Below are positions 33,497 to 42,324 of a stretch of DNA of 64,000 nt, one piece after another. How positions within the stretch are numbered: position 1 is the stretch's first letter; each line of letters begins with the position of its first letter. A program made the translations under genes and the position numbers. This DNA comes from Rhizobium sp. ICMP 5592 (GTDB lineage: Bacteria > Pseudomonadota > Alphaproteobacteria > Rhizobiales > Rhizobiaceae), in NCBI RefSeq assembly GCF_009498525.1, contig NZ_QSNT01000010.1, positions 91,178 through 155,177 on the forward strand. Direction: 5' to 3'. The notes beneath the pieces were generated by a model. That model worked only from the letters and a program-made list of their open reading frames with translations. It did no database searches and was not told the DNA's origin.

Positions 33497-34813
33497 ATGT
33501 CTGCCGCTCGTGACCGTATCGTTCTCATCGCCTTTTCCGATCCAAACGCTTTCCACCAGGGTAATCCGGTTCGCCAGCGCGATCCAGACCGCTTCACAAT
33601 CGATCAGTTTATCGCTCATGCGAAGCTCGCGGAAAGCGCGGGCTTCGACGCGATTTTCAAGCCCGATTTTCTTGGGCTCGATCCGCTGAAGGGCGATGTG
33701 CGGCCACGGGCCGGCTTCGAGCCGCTAACGCTGCTTGCAGCATTGTCACAGCATACCAAACGTCTGGGCCTGATCGTAACCGAGTCGACCTCCTACACCG
33801 AGCCATATAACGTTGCGCGTTACTTTACGTCTTTGGACAATCTCTCTGGAGGCAGGGCGGCGTGGAATGTCGTCACCTCTTATTATGGCGAGGAAAACTT
33901 CGGAGACGGCAAACTCCTGCCGCTAAGGGAACGCTACCGCAAGGCGGACGAATACCTTCGCGTTACCGAGCGGCTTTGGAGCGGCTGGAAGGACGGTTCC
34001 ACGGCCTATACGGCGGATGGACACCGCTTCAACGGAGATCTTATCGATGAGACGGATTTCACCGGCGAATATTTCCGAGTTCGGCAGCCGTTGGATATTC
34101 CGCCCGGGCCGCAGCGTCGGCCGGTCATCGTTCAGGCGGGCGCTTCGGACGAAGGGTTGGATTTTGCTGCACGGCACGCCGAGATTGTGTTTACCGCCAC
34201 CCCGGACATCGAAGCTGGCATAGCCTTCTATAAAGCTTTAAAAAGCAGGGTCGTTTCGCACGGGCGCGACGCCGACCATGTCAAGATATTGCCGGGCCTC
34301 AATATTTTTATCGCAGCGACGCTTGAACAGGCGCAGAAAATCTACAACAGCCAGTTCACTGACAGGAATTTGCTGAAATACCGCGATAAGATCGTGCGCG
34401 AGGCGCCGCTCTTCCGGCTTGGCGACTTGAACCTCGATGTGCCGATTCCTGAAAGCGCCATTCCGAGCGAGGAGGAACTGAACCAGGTCGAGCGTCGACG
34501 CAGTCGCGGCCTGCTCCTGCGCCGCTACCTGGCGCAACCGGGTGCGACGCTGCGTCAGGTTCTGTCGGGCATCTATGAATTTGGTCATCTGACGCTGATC
34601 GGCACGCCGCAATCGGTCGCCGAGGAGATTGCGCTCTGGTTCGAACAGGAAGCTTCTGATGGCTTCGTATTTAAGGGAGGCAATTCCTTTGCAACCATTG
34701 CCGAGGAAGTAATTCCCATTCTTCGTGCCAAGGGCGTATTCAAAGATCCGCGTTCGACCGGTTTGACCTTCCGGCAGGCACTTTTTGGCGTTGCAAATGG
34801 ACCGATAACCTGA
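33497..34813 (+). CDS. FMN-dependent luciferase-like monooxygenase, NtaA/SnaA/DszA family, module 2
   Basis: This 438-residue paralog of the module 1 monooxygenase has FKPDFLGLDPLKGD, GFEPLTLLAALSQHTKRLGL, TESTSYTEPYNVARYFTSLD, LSGGRAAWNVVTSYYGEENFG, RQPLDIPPGPQRRPVIVQAG, and the C-terminal IGTPQSVAEEIALWFEQEA plus DGFVFKG. AAGGAG precedes the ATG. The active-site loops differ from those of module 1 (for example FSDPNAFHQGNPV in place of FHQPVGRHPS), so a different substrate is likely. As last gene it closes the two-module cluster. Confidence 0.9.
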   Translation: MSAARDRIVLIAFSDPNAFHQGNPVRQRDPDRFTIDQFIAHAKLAESAGFDAIFKPDFLGLDPLKGDVRPRAGFEPLTLLAALSQHTKRLGLIVTESTSYTEPYNVARYFTSLDNLSGGRAAWNVVTSYYGEENFGDGKLLPLRERYRKADEYLRVTERLWSGWKDGSTAYTADGHRFNGDLIDETDFTGEYFRVRQPLDIPPGPQRRPVIVQAGASDEGLDFAARHAEIVFTATPDIEAGIAFYKALKSRVVSHGRDADHVKILPGLNIFIAATLEQAQKIYNSQFTDRNLLKYRDKIVREAPLFRLGDLNLDVPIPESAIPSEEELNQVERRRSRGLLLRRYLAQPGATLRQVLSGIYEFGHLTLIGTPQSVAEEIALWFEQEASDGFVFKGGNSFATIAEEVIPILRAKGVFKDPRSTGLTFRQALFGVANGPIT

Positions 34814-35077
34814 AACTCGGGGGTGGGCTGCACCGCCATCATCCGCCGAGATGAAGCCGTCGCCCGGTCGGCGTCGAACTTCCTTACGATGAGGTGTCGC
34901 AACACTGCCAGCGAGGTCAAACGAAAACGATATCGCTCGCAAGTCATGAGCTTACCGTGTTGGCCCAAGTCGGGCACTTAAGCGAATCAAACCTGCGAGT
35001 GTTACCGGCGCACACCATAGTCGTCCCATCGCAAATGGCCCCGCGCGTTTTCCATCAGCAAGGTCACTTGATTTTCT

Positions 35078-35365
35078 CTATATCTGAACGAATTGCCCTG
35101 GGCTGACTTCCTTGTCGTTGTGAGATACGGGCACAAAATTGGCAGGCCGAATCGGGCTTTTCAGTTCAGAACCGAGAATACCGCGCCGGATACGACGTTG
35201 TTGGATATTGATAGTCGGAACGACCGAAAGCAGCTTTCGTATATATGGATGCCGAGGATCGTCGAAAATCACGGCGCACGGCCCGATCTCAACAATCTCG
35301 CCCAAATACTTCACCGCAACGCGATGGCTGAGGTGTCCCACAGCCGGCATGTCATGGGTGTGAGT
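35078..35365 (-). pseudogene. C-terminal fragment of a dipeptide-type ABC ATPase (GsiA/DppD-like)
   Basis: The minus strand reads THDMPAVGHLSHRVAVKYLG, then EIVEIGP--IFDDPRHPYIRKLLSVVPTI and an RRG--SELKSPIRPANFVP tail. This is the end of a peptide-importer ATPase, from the switch-His region (SHDMAVV in intact proteins) through the oligo_HPY segment. Everything upstream, including Walker A and signature motifs, is missing, and it abuts IS30 debris. It is a broken leftover of another transporter, not part of modules 1 or 2, whose ATPases are complete. Confidence 0.75.
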
Positions 35366-35399
35366 TCATGGCGAAGAGCGTCTTGTCGGCGTCGGAAGG

Positions 35400-35690
35400 T
35401 TAATCGGTGCGCCTGATTTGGGCGCGGAGTTTCTGATGGAAGACTTTCGCGGGTGTTTTGTAGCCGAGGCATTTGCGTGGCGTAGCGTTTCAGCGATTGC
35501 GGACCTCGATGATCTCATGTCGCTAATGGACAAAGGATTGACCTCTCCCAAAAGCCATTTCCTGACTCATCAATTGGTGTTTTCGACAGTGCCTCTCTGC
35601 CCCGGACATTGCGGATCGCAGAACCAAGTCTGGGTTCCAAAACTAGCCTGTAGATAAGGCCAGTCGGTAAACTCTGTGCTCGACTGCCAA
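35400..35690 (-). pseudogene. IS30-family transposase C-terminal remnant, frameshifted
   Basis: Three frames of the minus strand carry consecutive parts of an IS30-type transposase: TEFTDWPYLQASFGTQTWFC, then DPQCPGQRGTVENTN, then PLSISD, then NATPRKCLGYKTPAKVFHQK. Intact relatives read these in one frame (EFTDWPYLQ---GT-TWFCDP--PWQ-GTVENTN ... TPRKCLGYKTPAEVF). At least two frameshifts and an in-frame stop inactivate it. The Glu of the DDE triad in VENTN is retained. Confidence 0.72.
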
Positions 35691-35810
35691 TCCGACATCT
35701 TCGCAGCGACCGCATTTGCGGCTACGGCATCGCAAAGGCAGATGGCGTCCACTTTCGAGAACGCCAGCAAGAAGTGCCGCACAGCCGTTCGCTGACGACA
35801 TGCGTCGCTG

Positions 35811-36875
35811 CTAGCCGATACGCTGACCGTCTTCTCCGAAGAAGTGCAGATGCTGAGGCAGCAGTTTCACACGTAGTTTCGACGGGGCATCCGGGATTAT
35901 CTCGTCGCGTATGAAGATCTTGAACGGCGCATCGTGGAGCTTCAGGTGCAGAATGAACCCGAGACCGGTGGGCTCGACGAGATCGACATCCACCTCGAGA
36001 TCGGCCTGCTGGTCGAGCACTACATTTTCCGGCCGGATGCCGACTATGAGTTTCGTTTCCGATTGCCGCGGCAGTGACTTCTGGATATGCAGTGCCGTCC
36101 CGTCCTTTAGGGTGACGCGGCCGCCCTCGTCTGAAGAATAGGTTGCCTCCATGAAGTTCATGCCCGGTGAGCCGATGAAGCTGGCGACGAATAGATTTGC
36201 AGGCTGCCGGTAGAGATCGAGTGGAGAGCCAACCTGCTGCACCTTCCCCTCGTTCATCGCGACGATACGATCGGCCAGCGTCATTGCCTCGATTTGATCG
36301 TGGGTAACGTATACGGAAGTCGCCTTCAGTTCCTTGTGGAGACGCTTGATTTCCGACCTCATCTGCTCGCGCAGGCGGGCATCGAGGTTCGACAGTGGTT
36401 CATCGAAGAGGAAAGCCGCAGGCTCGCGGACGATGGCACGTCCCATCGCGACACGCTGCCTCTGGCCGCCTGACAGCGCCTTCGGGCGCCGGTCTAGAAG
36501 CGCCTTAAGGCCCAGGACCTCTGCCGCATTGACGACAGCCGAGACGATCGCTTCCTTTGGACGTTTGCGGAGCTTGAGGCTGTAGCTCATGTTGTCAGCG
36601 ACCGACATATGCGGATAAAGCGCGTAGGACTGGAATACCATCGCAATATTGCGGTTTTTGGGCGCAAGATCGTTGACACGCGTGCCGCCGATTTTGATCT
36701 CACCGTCGGTGACATCCTCTAGCCCCGCGATCATGCGCAACAAGGTTGATTTGCCGCATCCCGAAGGGCCGACGAGTACGATGAACTCGCCGTTTTCGAT
36801 GGATAGACTGATTTCGTGAAGGACGGTATGGTGGCCGTAAGACTTACGGACGGTGTCGATAGTGATTGATGACAT
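35811..36875 (-). CDS. Sugar ABC transporter ATPase, MalK/UgpC type
   Basis: This 354-residue ATPase has Walker A GPSGCGKSTLLRMIAG, the signature LSGGQRQRVAMGRAIV, Walker B FLFDEPLSNLDA and the switch His in VYVTHDQIEAM. The C-terminal third (residues about 240-354) is the TOBE/MalK regulatory domain, with a VGIRPENVVLD block. Such ATPases power uptake of oligosaccharides, glycosides or glycerol phosphate with two MalF/MalG-type permeases. It is the last gene of the minus-strand operon SBP-permease-permease-ATPase and starts 12 bases after the second permease gene. Confidence 0.92.
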   Translation of the reverse strand: MSSITIDTVRKSYGHHTVLHEISLSIENGEFIVLVGPSGCGKSTLLRMIAGLEDVTDGEIKIGGTRVNDLAPKNRNIAMVFQSYALYPHMSVADNMSYSLKLRKRPKEAIVSAVVNAAEVLGLKALLDRRPKALSGGQRQRVAMGRAIVREPAAFLFDEPLSNLDARLREQMRSEIKRLHKELKATSVYVTHDQIEAMTLADRIVAMNEGKVQQVGSPLDLYRQPANLFVASFIGSPGMNFMEATYSSDEGGRVTLKDGTALHIQKSLPRQSETKLIVGIRPENVVLDQQADLEVDVDLVEPTGLGFILHLKLHDAPFKIFIRDEIIPDAPSKLRVKLLPQHLHFFGEDGQRIG

Positions 36876-36887
36876 GTTCGGACTCTT

Positions 36888-37721
36888 TCAGCCTTTGATA
36901 GCACCAGCGGTGAGGCCCTGGACGAGGAAGCGTTGGATAGCGAAGAAGAAGAGACCCACCGGGACGAGTGCAATGACGGAAGCTGCCATCATCTGGCCGA
37001 AGTCCACCGAGAACTTGGACACGAATGTCAGCAGGCCGACCGGGAAGGTTGAGACTGCACCTTGCGAAACCAGCATCAGCGCCAGCAGCAACTCGCTCCA
37101 AGCCGCGGTGAAAACGAAGCCGAGGGTGGCGGCGATCCCTGGCAAAGTCAGTGGTAGGATGATCTGCCGAAACGCCGTGAAGCGCGTGGCGCCGTCGATC
37201 ATCGCCGCTTCTTCAAGATCCTGCGGCACGCCGTCAAAGAAGGACTGCATCAGGAAGGCGGCGAAGGGCACATTGAATGCGCTGTAGACGATGATTAGGC
37301 CAAGAAGGCTGTTGGTAAGGCCCAAGCTCGAATACATCTTGAAGATCGGCGCGATCAGCATCGAAAGCGGGAACATCTGCGTTAGCAGCATCAGGGCCAG
37401 AATGGTGGTCTTGCCGCGAAAGGTAAAGCGCGACATGGCATAGCCGGCAAGCGATGCCAGGACGGTGACGACGAACGCCGTCCCGAGCGACACGATGAGG
37501 CTGTTCTTGAAGAAGATCGGGAAATCGCTGTTGGTAAGCACGAAGACATAGTGATCGAGCGTTGCCCGCGACGGCCAGAGGCGCACGCCTTCCGAATAGA
37601 GAAGGTTAGTCGGCGTGACCGAAACCTTGACCAACCAGTAGATCGGGAACAGGGCAAAGACCAGATACGGAAGCAGAGCAAGTCGATGCAGAATGGCGAG
37701 AACAAGCTTGGGCGTCTTCAT
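36888..37721 (-). CDS. Sugar ABC transporter permease, MalG/UgpE type
   Basis: This 277-residue permease has six predicted membrane helices. Visible features are the FALFPIYWLVKVSVTPTNLL block after helix 1, an NSLIVSLGTAFVVTVLASLA segment, and the EAA loop EEAAMIDGATRFTAFRQIIL near residues 180-200 that docks on the ATPase. It follows the MalF-like gene by three bases. Confidence 0.92.
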   Translation of the reverse strand: MKTPKLVLAILHRLALLPYLVFALFPIYWLVKVSVTPTNLLYSEGVRLWPSRATLDHYVFVLTNSDFPIFFKNSLIVSLGTAFVVTVLASLAGYAMSRFTFRGKTTILALMLLTQMFPLSMLIAPIFKMYSSLGLTNSLLGLIIVYSAFNVPFAAFLMQSFFDGVPQDLEEAAMIDGATRFTAFRQIILPLTLPGIAATLGFVFTAAWSELLLALMLVSQGAVSTFPVGLLTFVSKFSVDFGQMMAASVIALVPVGLFFFAIQRFLVQGLTAGAIKG

Positions 37722-37724
37722 GTC

Positions 37725-38648
37725 TCAATGGCCTTTCAGCAGGTTCTTGCGCAGGATCATGATCAGCGAGGCATAGATGAACAACAGCAGGACAAGGACG
37801 ACCGCGACAGCCGATGCGTAGCCGAAATCCAGTTGCTTGAAGGCGATGGTGAAGATGTAGCTCGACAGGATCTGTGTGTGATCCGCCGGTCCGCCATTCG
37901 TCATGACCACGATCAGGTCGGCAAAATTAGCGATCCATATCGTCCGCAGAAGCACCGTGATGATGATGGTCGGCGCCAGAAAGGGCACGGTGATGGACCG
38001 GAACCGCTGGATCGGTGATGCGCCATCGATAGCTGCCGCTTCATAAAGATCGCGCGGGATGGATTGCAGCGCCGCCAGCAGCGTAATCGCGAAAAACGGT
38101 ATGCCACCCCAGACATTGGCAACGATCGGTCCCCACATCGCAATCGCGGGATCGGAGAGAATATTGCGGGGTTCGGACATCAGGCCGAGCGCGCTCATCC
38201 AGTGCGGCAAGGGGCCGATCACCGGGTTGAAAAGCCAGGCCCAGTTGAGGCCCATCAGCAGCGAGGGGACGGCCCAAGGCAGGAAAATCAGGGCTTGGAC
38301 AAATCCACGACCGTAAAACGGCTTGTCCAGCAGGAGCGCCAGGAGCAATCCAAAAAGAAACTGCAGGATGACTGACGTAGCTGTCCACCAGACGGTGTTG
38401 ATCAGCGCTTCATAAAAAATCCTGTCTCCGAAGATCGTCCTGAAATGATCCAGCCCGATGAACCCGCCGGAGAACGGATTAAGGATCTGCACGTCCTGAA
38501 ACGCATAGGAGACACCTAGGGCGAGTGGGACGAGGATGAGGGCCACAATCAACAGCCCCGAGGGTGCCGTATAAAGATAGGGCTCGATCATTCGGCCCAG
38601 CCGCAAGGACAAGGGCGGCCTTCGGCCCGTCGAAACTGGGGACGTCAT
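37725..38648 (-). CDS. Sugar ABC transporter permease, MalF/UgpA type
   Basis: The protein is 307 residues from the ATG at 38648, which has GAGGT about eight bases upstream; the frame is open to 38690. After an N-terminal arm comes a first helix (LLIVALILVPLALGVSYAFQ), then a periplasmic loop, and the EAA loop YEAAAIDGASPIQRFRSITV. It pairs with the MalG-type permease. About 150 bases separate it from the binding-protein gene. Confidence 0.9.
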   Translation of the reverse strand: MTSPVSTGRRPPLSLRLGRMIEPYLYTAPSGLLIVALILVPLALGVSYAFQDVQILNPFSGGFIGLDHFRTIFGDRIFYEALINTVWWTATSVILQFLFGLLLALLLDKPFYGRGFVQALIFLPWAVPSLLMGLNWAWLFNPVIGPLPHWMSALGLMSEPRNILSDPAIAMWGPIVANVWGGIPFFAITLLAALQSIPRDLYEAAAIDGASPIQRFRSITVPFLAPTIIITVLLRTIWIANFADLIVVMTNGGPADHTQILSSYIFTIAFKQLDFGYASAVAVVLVLLLFIYASLIMILRKNLLKGH

Positions 38649-38798
38649 TGCAGGTAACCTCTTTGAGTGGCATCCTTGTCGTGCCGGCATGGGGCCGCGC
38701 TGTCACGGCGCGGCCGACCTCGCCCACGGTGTTGGAGCCGAAATGGGAGCCAGAGCGAGATGACCGCGCCCTGTCCCATCTAGGGTCGATCAACGGAT

Positions 38799-40055
38799 TT
38801 ATTTGCTGGACAGAAACTTCTTCTGTGCCTTTGACATATAGTCAGCCCATTGGTCGGCCACCGCGTCGGCAGACACCTCTCCGAGCAGCGCCTGCTGTGA
38901 CGTCTTAAGCGTTAGGACGTCCTTGAAATAGGCGAATTCCTGCAAGTAGGTCGGCATCCTCATCGGCGTGATATTCGGATCCGCAAGTTCGTCAAACCAA
39001 CCCTTGAACTGAGCCGATGCATAGAAGGGGTCTTTCTGCGCAGACTTGAGTACCGGCAGAGTGCCCACGCGCTTGTTCCACTCCATATTGCCTTCTGGGC
39101 CTTCAAGCGTCGCCAGTAGCTTCCAGGCGAGATCCTTGTTCTCGCTCTTGGCCATCATCGACCACCCGACATAGCCGATGGTCGGGAACGCCTTCCCGTC
39201 AGAACCCTTAGGCATGGAGGTGACGCTGAAATCCTCCGGCTTCATGCGGTCGGCAATGGCGATCAGGGCATCCGGATCCTGGTCTAGCATCGCGCAGGTT
39301 CCGGAATAAAAGCCGGCCACAACCTCGTTGAAGCCCCAGTTGACGCTGTCCTTGGGAGCAAGTCCGTTCTTATAGTAATCGACGAGGAAGTTCAGGCCCT
39401 TCTTCCAGCCTGCATCGTTAAGCGTGGAGACACCATCCTTGGTGAAGAAATCGGGGGAACCCGCGATCGATGCACCGAACATCATCCAGCCGTTGAGGCC
39501 ACCAGGTCCGCCGCGCAGACAGTAGCCGGCTTTGCCAGTCTTCTCGACGATCTTCTTGGAGGCATCGAGGAACTCATCCATGGTCTTCGGCGGCTCGTCC
39601 ACGCCGGCCTGTGCGAAAAGTTTCTTGTTGTAGAACATCGCACGCAGGTAAAGCCCATAGGGAAGGGTATAGGCGGTGTTCTTGACGTCGCGACCCAAGG
39701 CCAGCGCCTGTTCCGTCAAATCAGGTGTATATTCCCACTTGGCGAGATAGGGCTCGAGGCTTTCGAGCTGACCGTTGTTCGCATAGAGGGACAGCCAATT
39801 GTCCGGCATCTCGACGATGTCAGGAATATCGCCGGCCGACACCATGGTGGCAAATTTTTGAAATGCTTCGCTCCAGGGCAACGACGTGATCTCGACGGTC
39901 ACGCCTGGGTTGGCGGCCTCGTACTTCGATACGATCGACTTGAGCGTGACCGTCCTTTCCGGACTCGTCAGGACTTCGACAATTTTGAGCTTCGTATCCG
40001 CGAGCGCGGTGCCGGCCATCAAAGTCAATGTGGCCGCAAGTATCAACCGTTTCAT
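38799..40055 (-). CDS. Sugar ABC transporter substrate-binding protein (SBP_bac_1 family)
   Basis: This 418-residue binding protein has a short Sec signal (KRLILAATLTLMAGTALA-D). The mature part shows the family pattern: VTVEITSLPWSEAFQKFATM, GDIPDIVEMPDNW, YTLPYGLYLRAMFYNKKLFA, AGSPDFFTKDGVSTLNDAGW and PTIGYVGWSMMAKSENKDLA. A GGGGATT site precedes the ATG. It is first in the operon, divergent from a GH5 glycosidase gene, with palindromic operator candidates between them. The ligand is probably an oligosaccharide or glycoside that the glycosidase then cleaves in the cytoplasm. Confidence 0.9.
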   Translation of the reverse strand: MKRLILAATLTLMAGTALADTKLKIVEVLTSPERTVTLKSIVSKYEAANPGVTVEITSLPWSEAFQKFATMVSAGDIPDIVEMPDNWLSLYANNGQLESLEPYLAKWEYTPDLTEQALALGRDVKNTAYTLPYGLYLRAMFYNKKLFAQAGVDEPPKTMDEFLDASKKIVEKTGKAGYCLRGGPGGLNGWMMFGASIAGSPDFFTKDGVSTLNDAGWKKGLNFLVDYYKNGLAPKDSVNWGFNEVVAGFYSGTCAMLDQDPDALIAIADRMKPEDFSVTSMPKGSDGKAFPTIGYVGWSMMAKSENKDLAWKLLATLEGPEGNMEWNKRVGTLPVLKSAQKDPFYASAQFKGWFDELADPNITPMRMPTYLQEFAYFKDVLTLKTSQQALLGEVSADAVADQWADYMSKAQKKFLSSK

Positions 40056-40141
40056 GCAATCCCCTTTTTTATGTTTGATCTGAGCATGCGCGATGACCGG
40101 GCTCCCCTGGGCACCTGAAAAACTTTGTAGGTGTTATTGGC

Positions 40142-40175
40142 GACAATTGTCAATCGACAATGTTGCAACGCAACA
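40142..40175. promoter_or_regulatory. Candidate GntR operator cluster in the divergent promoter region
   Basis: Three symmetrical elements are packed together: GACAATTGTC (40142-40151), ATTGTC-AATC-GACAAT (40146-40161) and TGTTGC-AAC-GCAACA (40161-40175). GntR proteins of the FadR/FCD type commonly bind short ATTGT-ACAAT-like palindromes. The cluster lies between the binding-protein gene (minus) and the glycosidase gene (plus), and a GntR regulator is encoded at 42325, so it can serve both promoters. Confidence 0.55.
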
Positions 40176-40256
40176 CAAATCCGCTTATGCATTGATGACA
40201 CGACGCGTCGCCAACGCGACGCTGACCCGTCAACGCATAATCAGGACCGGTATTCT

Positions 40257-42239
40257 ATGCAGCTTCAGCCTCTCACAGTCCGCGGTGCTTCCTTTCGCGA
40301 CAGCGCGGGCCGGGAGGCCCTGCTTCGAGGGGTCAATCTTGGCGGCGATTGCAAGCTCCCGTATCCCTATGGTGGGACGAATTTCCCGACGGATTTTTCC
40401 GACCATCGGACGGTTAGCTTCATCGGTCGTCCCTTCCCGTTGGAGGAGGCTGATGACCATCTAGGCAGGCTGCGCCACTGGGGCTTCAACGTCATTCGGT
40501 TGCTCACCACCTGGGAGGCAGTCGAGCACGAAGGTCCAGGCATCTACGATGAGGCCTATCTCGATTACTTCACGGAGGTATGCCGTAAGGCTGGCGAGTA
40601 CGGCCTTTACGTGTTTGTCGACTTCCATGAGGACGCGTGGAGCCGTATGACCGGCGGAAGCGGCGCGCCAGGTTGGGTGTTTGAGGCGGTCGGACTGGAT
40701 TTCACCAAGTTTCACCCGGCTGGCCTATCGCATGTGATGCAGCTGAAATACGATTACGCGCTGGGCGGTCGCCAGGACAGCTACCCCCAGATGACCTGGG
40801 GTTCGAACCATCGCCTTTCGCCGAGCGGGATCATGTGGACCCTGTTCTTCACGGGGCGGCTTTTTACGCCCGATTTCCTAATCGACGGCATCAATGTGCA
40901 GGATTTCCTGCAATCATATTACATCGGTGCCATGAAGGCAGTTGCCGTGCGCGTCGCCAAGTTTGCGAACATACTGGGCTTTGACACGCTGAACGAGCCT
41001 GTGCCCGGATGGATTGGCAAGCAGATAAGCTATCGGCATCTACGCCCGACCGCCGAGAACCCTTCCAATCCTCGCATCGGCCTTGCGCTATCGCCGCTCG
41101 ACAATCTGCTTGCCGCACAGGGTATTCCCGTCTCAGTGCCGCGCATCCTTCGCGATCCGGACACCGGCGCGTTCTCGGTCGGTGACGAAGAGATCATCAA
41201 CCCCGATGGCGTCTCGATCTGGCTTCCCGGCAAGAGCTGCCCGTTCGAGGCTGCTGGCGCTTATGTCATCAAAGACGGTTCGGTAGCAGCCCTCGACGAG
41301 GATTTCTTCTGCAAGAGCGAGGGGCGAACGGTGAACGCTGCCGAAGACGCCTATGCTCCGCTGTTCGACGGTGTTGGAACGGCTATCCAGGCCTATAATC
41401 CCGAATGGGCAGTCTTCGCTGAACTCGAGCCTTACAGCATTTACGTCGGCGGTCCTTTCCCGAAGAAGATGCCTGCCCATTCGGTCAACGCCAGCCATTG
41501 GTATGACAGCTCCACGCTCTACACGAAGAGTTTCAATGCTGAGCGGGCCTACGATTTTACCACCGGCCAGATGCTTTATGGCCGTGAGGCGATCAAGGCC
41601 AGCTATGTCAAGCAGATGCACGATATCGCTGAAATCTCCAAGACCTTTGGGGCCGATGGCGCTCCCACCCTGATCGGCGAATTCGGCATTCCGTTCGACC
41701 TCGACGGTGCCGCGGCATACCGGGCCTGGCAGAAGGGCGACCGCAGCAGCGCGCCCTGGCAGCAGCATATCGAAGCCTTGACGCTGACGTATGAGGCATT
41801 CGACGAGTTAAAGCTGCACGGTACGCTGTGGAATTACACTACTTCAAATCGCAATGCGCTGGAAGTTGGCGACGGCTGGAACCAGGAGGATCTCTCGATC
41901 TATTCCGTCGACCAGCGGGAAAACTCCGACGATCCCAACTCAGGCGGCCGCGCGGTCGAAGGCTTTTGCCGTCCGTTCGTTCGTTTCGCGCAGGGCGACT
42001 TGGTCCGCCTGTCATTCGCTGCTGATCGACGGGTTTTCGAAGCGGAGATCGAGGTCAACGGCGACATCGAGGCAGACAGCGAGATTTATCTCCCGCACCT
42101 GCACTTTGGTGATCGCCCGGTCATTGAGACCACCGGTCCCTCAGCAACGGTTGTTTACGACAGCTGTGCACAATGCGCTGTCATTCGTGCATCGACCGGA
42201 CGTCTCCAAATCCGGGCACAACCGGAAACGATCTTGTAA
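40257..42239 (+). CDS. Glycoside hydrolase family 5-type enzyme (endoglycoceramidase-like), cytoplasmic
   Basis: This is a 660-residue (beta/alpha)8 glycosidase. The acid/base Glu247 is in LGFDTLNEPVPGW and the nucleophile Glu475 in PTLIGEFGIPFD, the GH5 pair. Upstream strands show LRGVNLGGDCK, GFNVIRLLTTWEAVE and YVFVDFHEDAWSR (residues 24-130). A C-terminal beta domain (about 570-660) follows. The layout resembles GH5 endoglycoceramidase/steryl-glucosidase relatives. There is no signal peptide from the ATG at 40257, so it should act inside the cell on an imported glycoside. The frame is open upstream to 40131, but that part overlaps the operator cluster. It is divergent from the MalK-type importer and is followed by a GntR regulator. 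Confidence 0.82.
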   Translation: MQLQPLTVRGASFRDSAGREALLRGVNLGGDCKLPYPYGGTNFPTDFSDHRTVSFIGRPFPLEEADDHLGRLRHWGFNVIRLLTTWEAVEHEGPGIYDEAYLDYFTEVCRKAGEYGLYVFVDFHEDAWSRMTGGSGAPGWVFEAVGLDFTKFHPAGLSHVMQLKYDYALGGRQDSYPQMTWGSNHRLSPSGIMWTLFFTGRLFTPDFLIDGINVQDFLQSYYIGAMKAVAVRVAKFANILGFDTLNEPVPGWIGKQISYRHLRPTAENPSNPRIGLALSPLDNLLAAQGIPVSVPRILRDPDTGAFSVGDEEIINPDGVSIWLPGKSCPFEAAGAYVIKDGSVAALDEDFFCKSEGRTVNAAEDAYAPLFDGVGTAIQAYNPEWAVFAELEPYSIYVGGPFPKKMPAHSVNASHWYDSSTLYTKSFNAERAYDFTTGQMLYGREAIKASYVKQMHDIAEISKTFGADGAPTLIGEFGIPFDLDGAAAYRAWQKGDRSSAPWQQHIEALTLTYEAFDELKLHGTLWNYTTSNRNALEVGDGWNQEDLSIYSVDQRENSDDPNSGGRAVEGFCRPFVRFAQGDLVRLSFAADRRVFEAEIEVNGDIEADSEIYLPHLHFGDRPVIETTGPSATVVYDSCAQCAVIRASTGRLQIRAQPETIL

Positions 42240-42324
42240 GAGGGGAGTAGGTGTCGCAAGAAGGGCCAAGGATATCAACTCATCCGCGGCACTTGCGACC
42301 GCAGACCGAGTACGGAGGCAAGTG

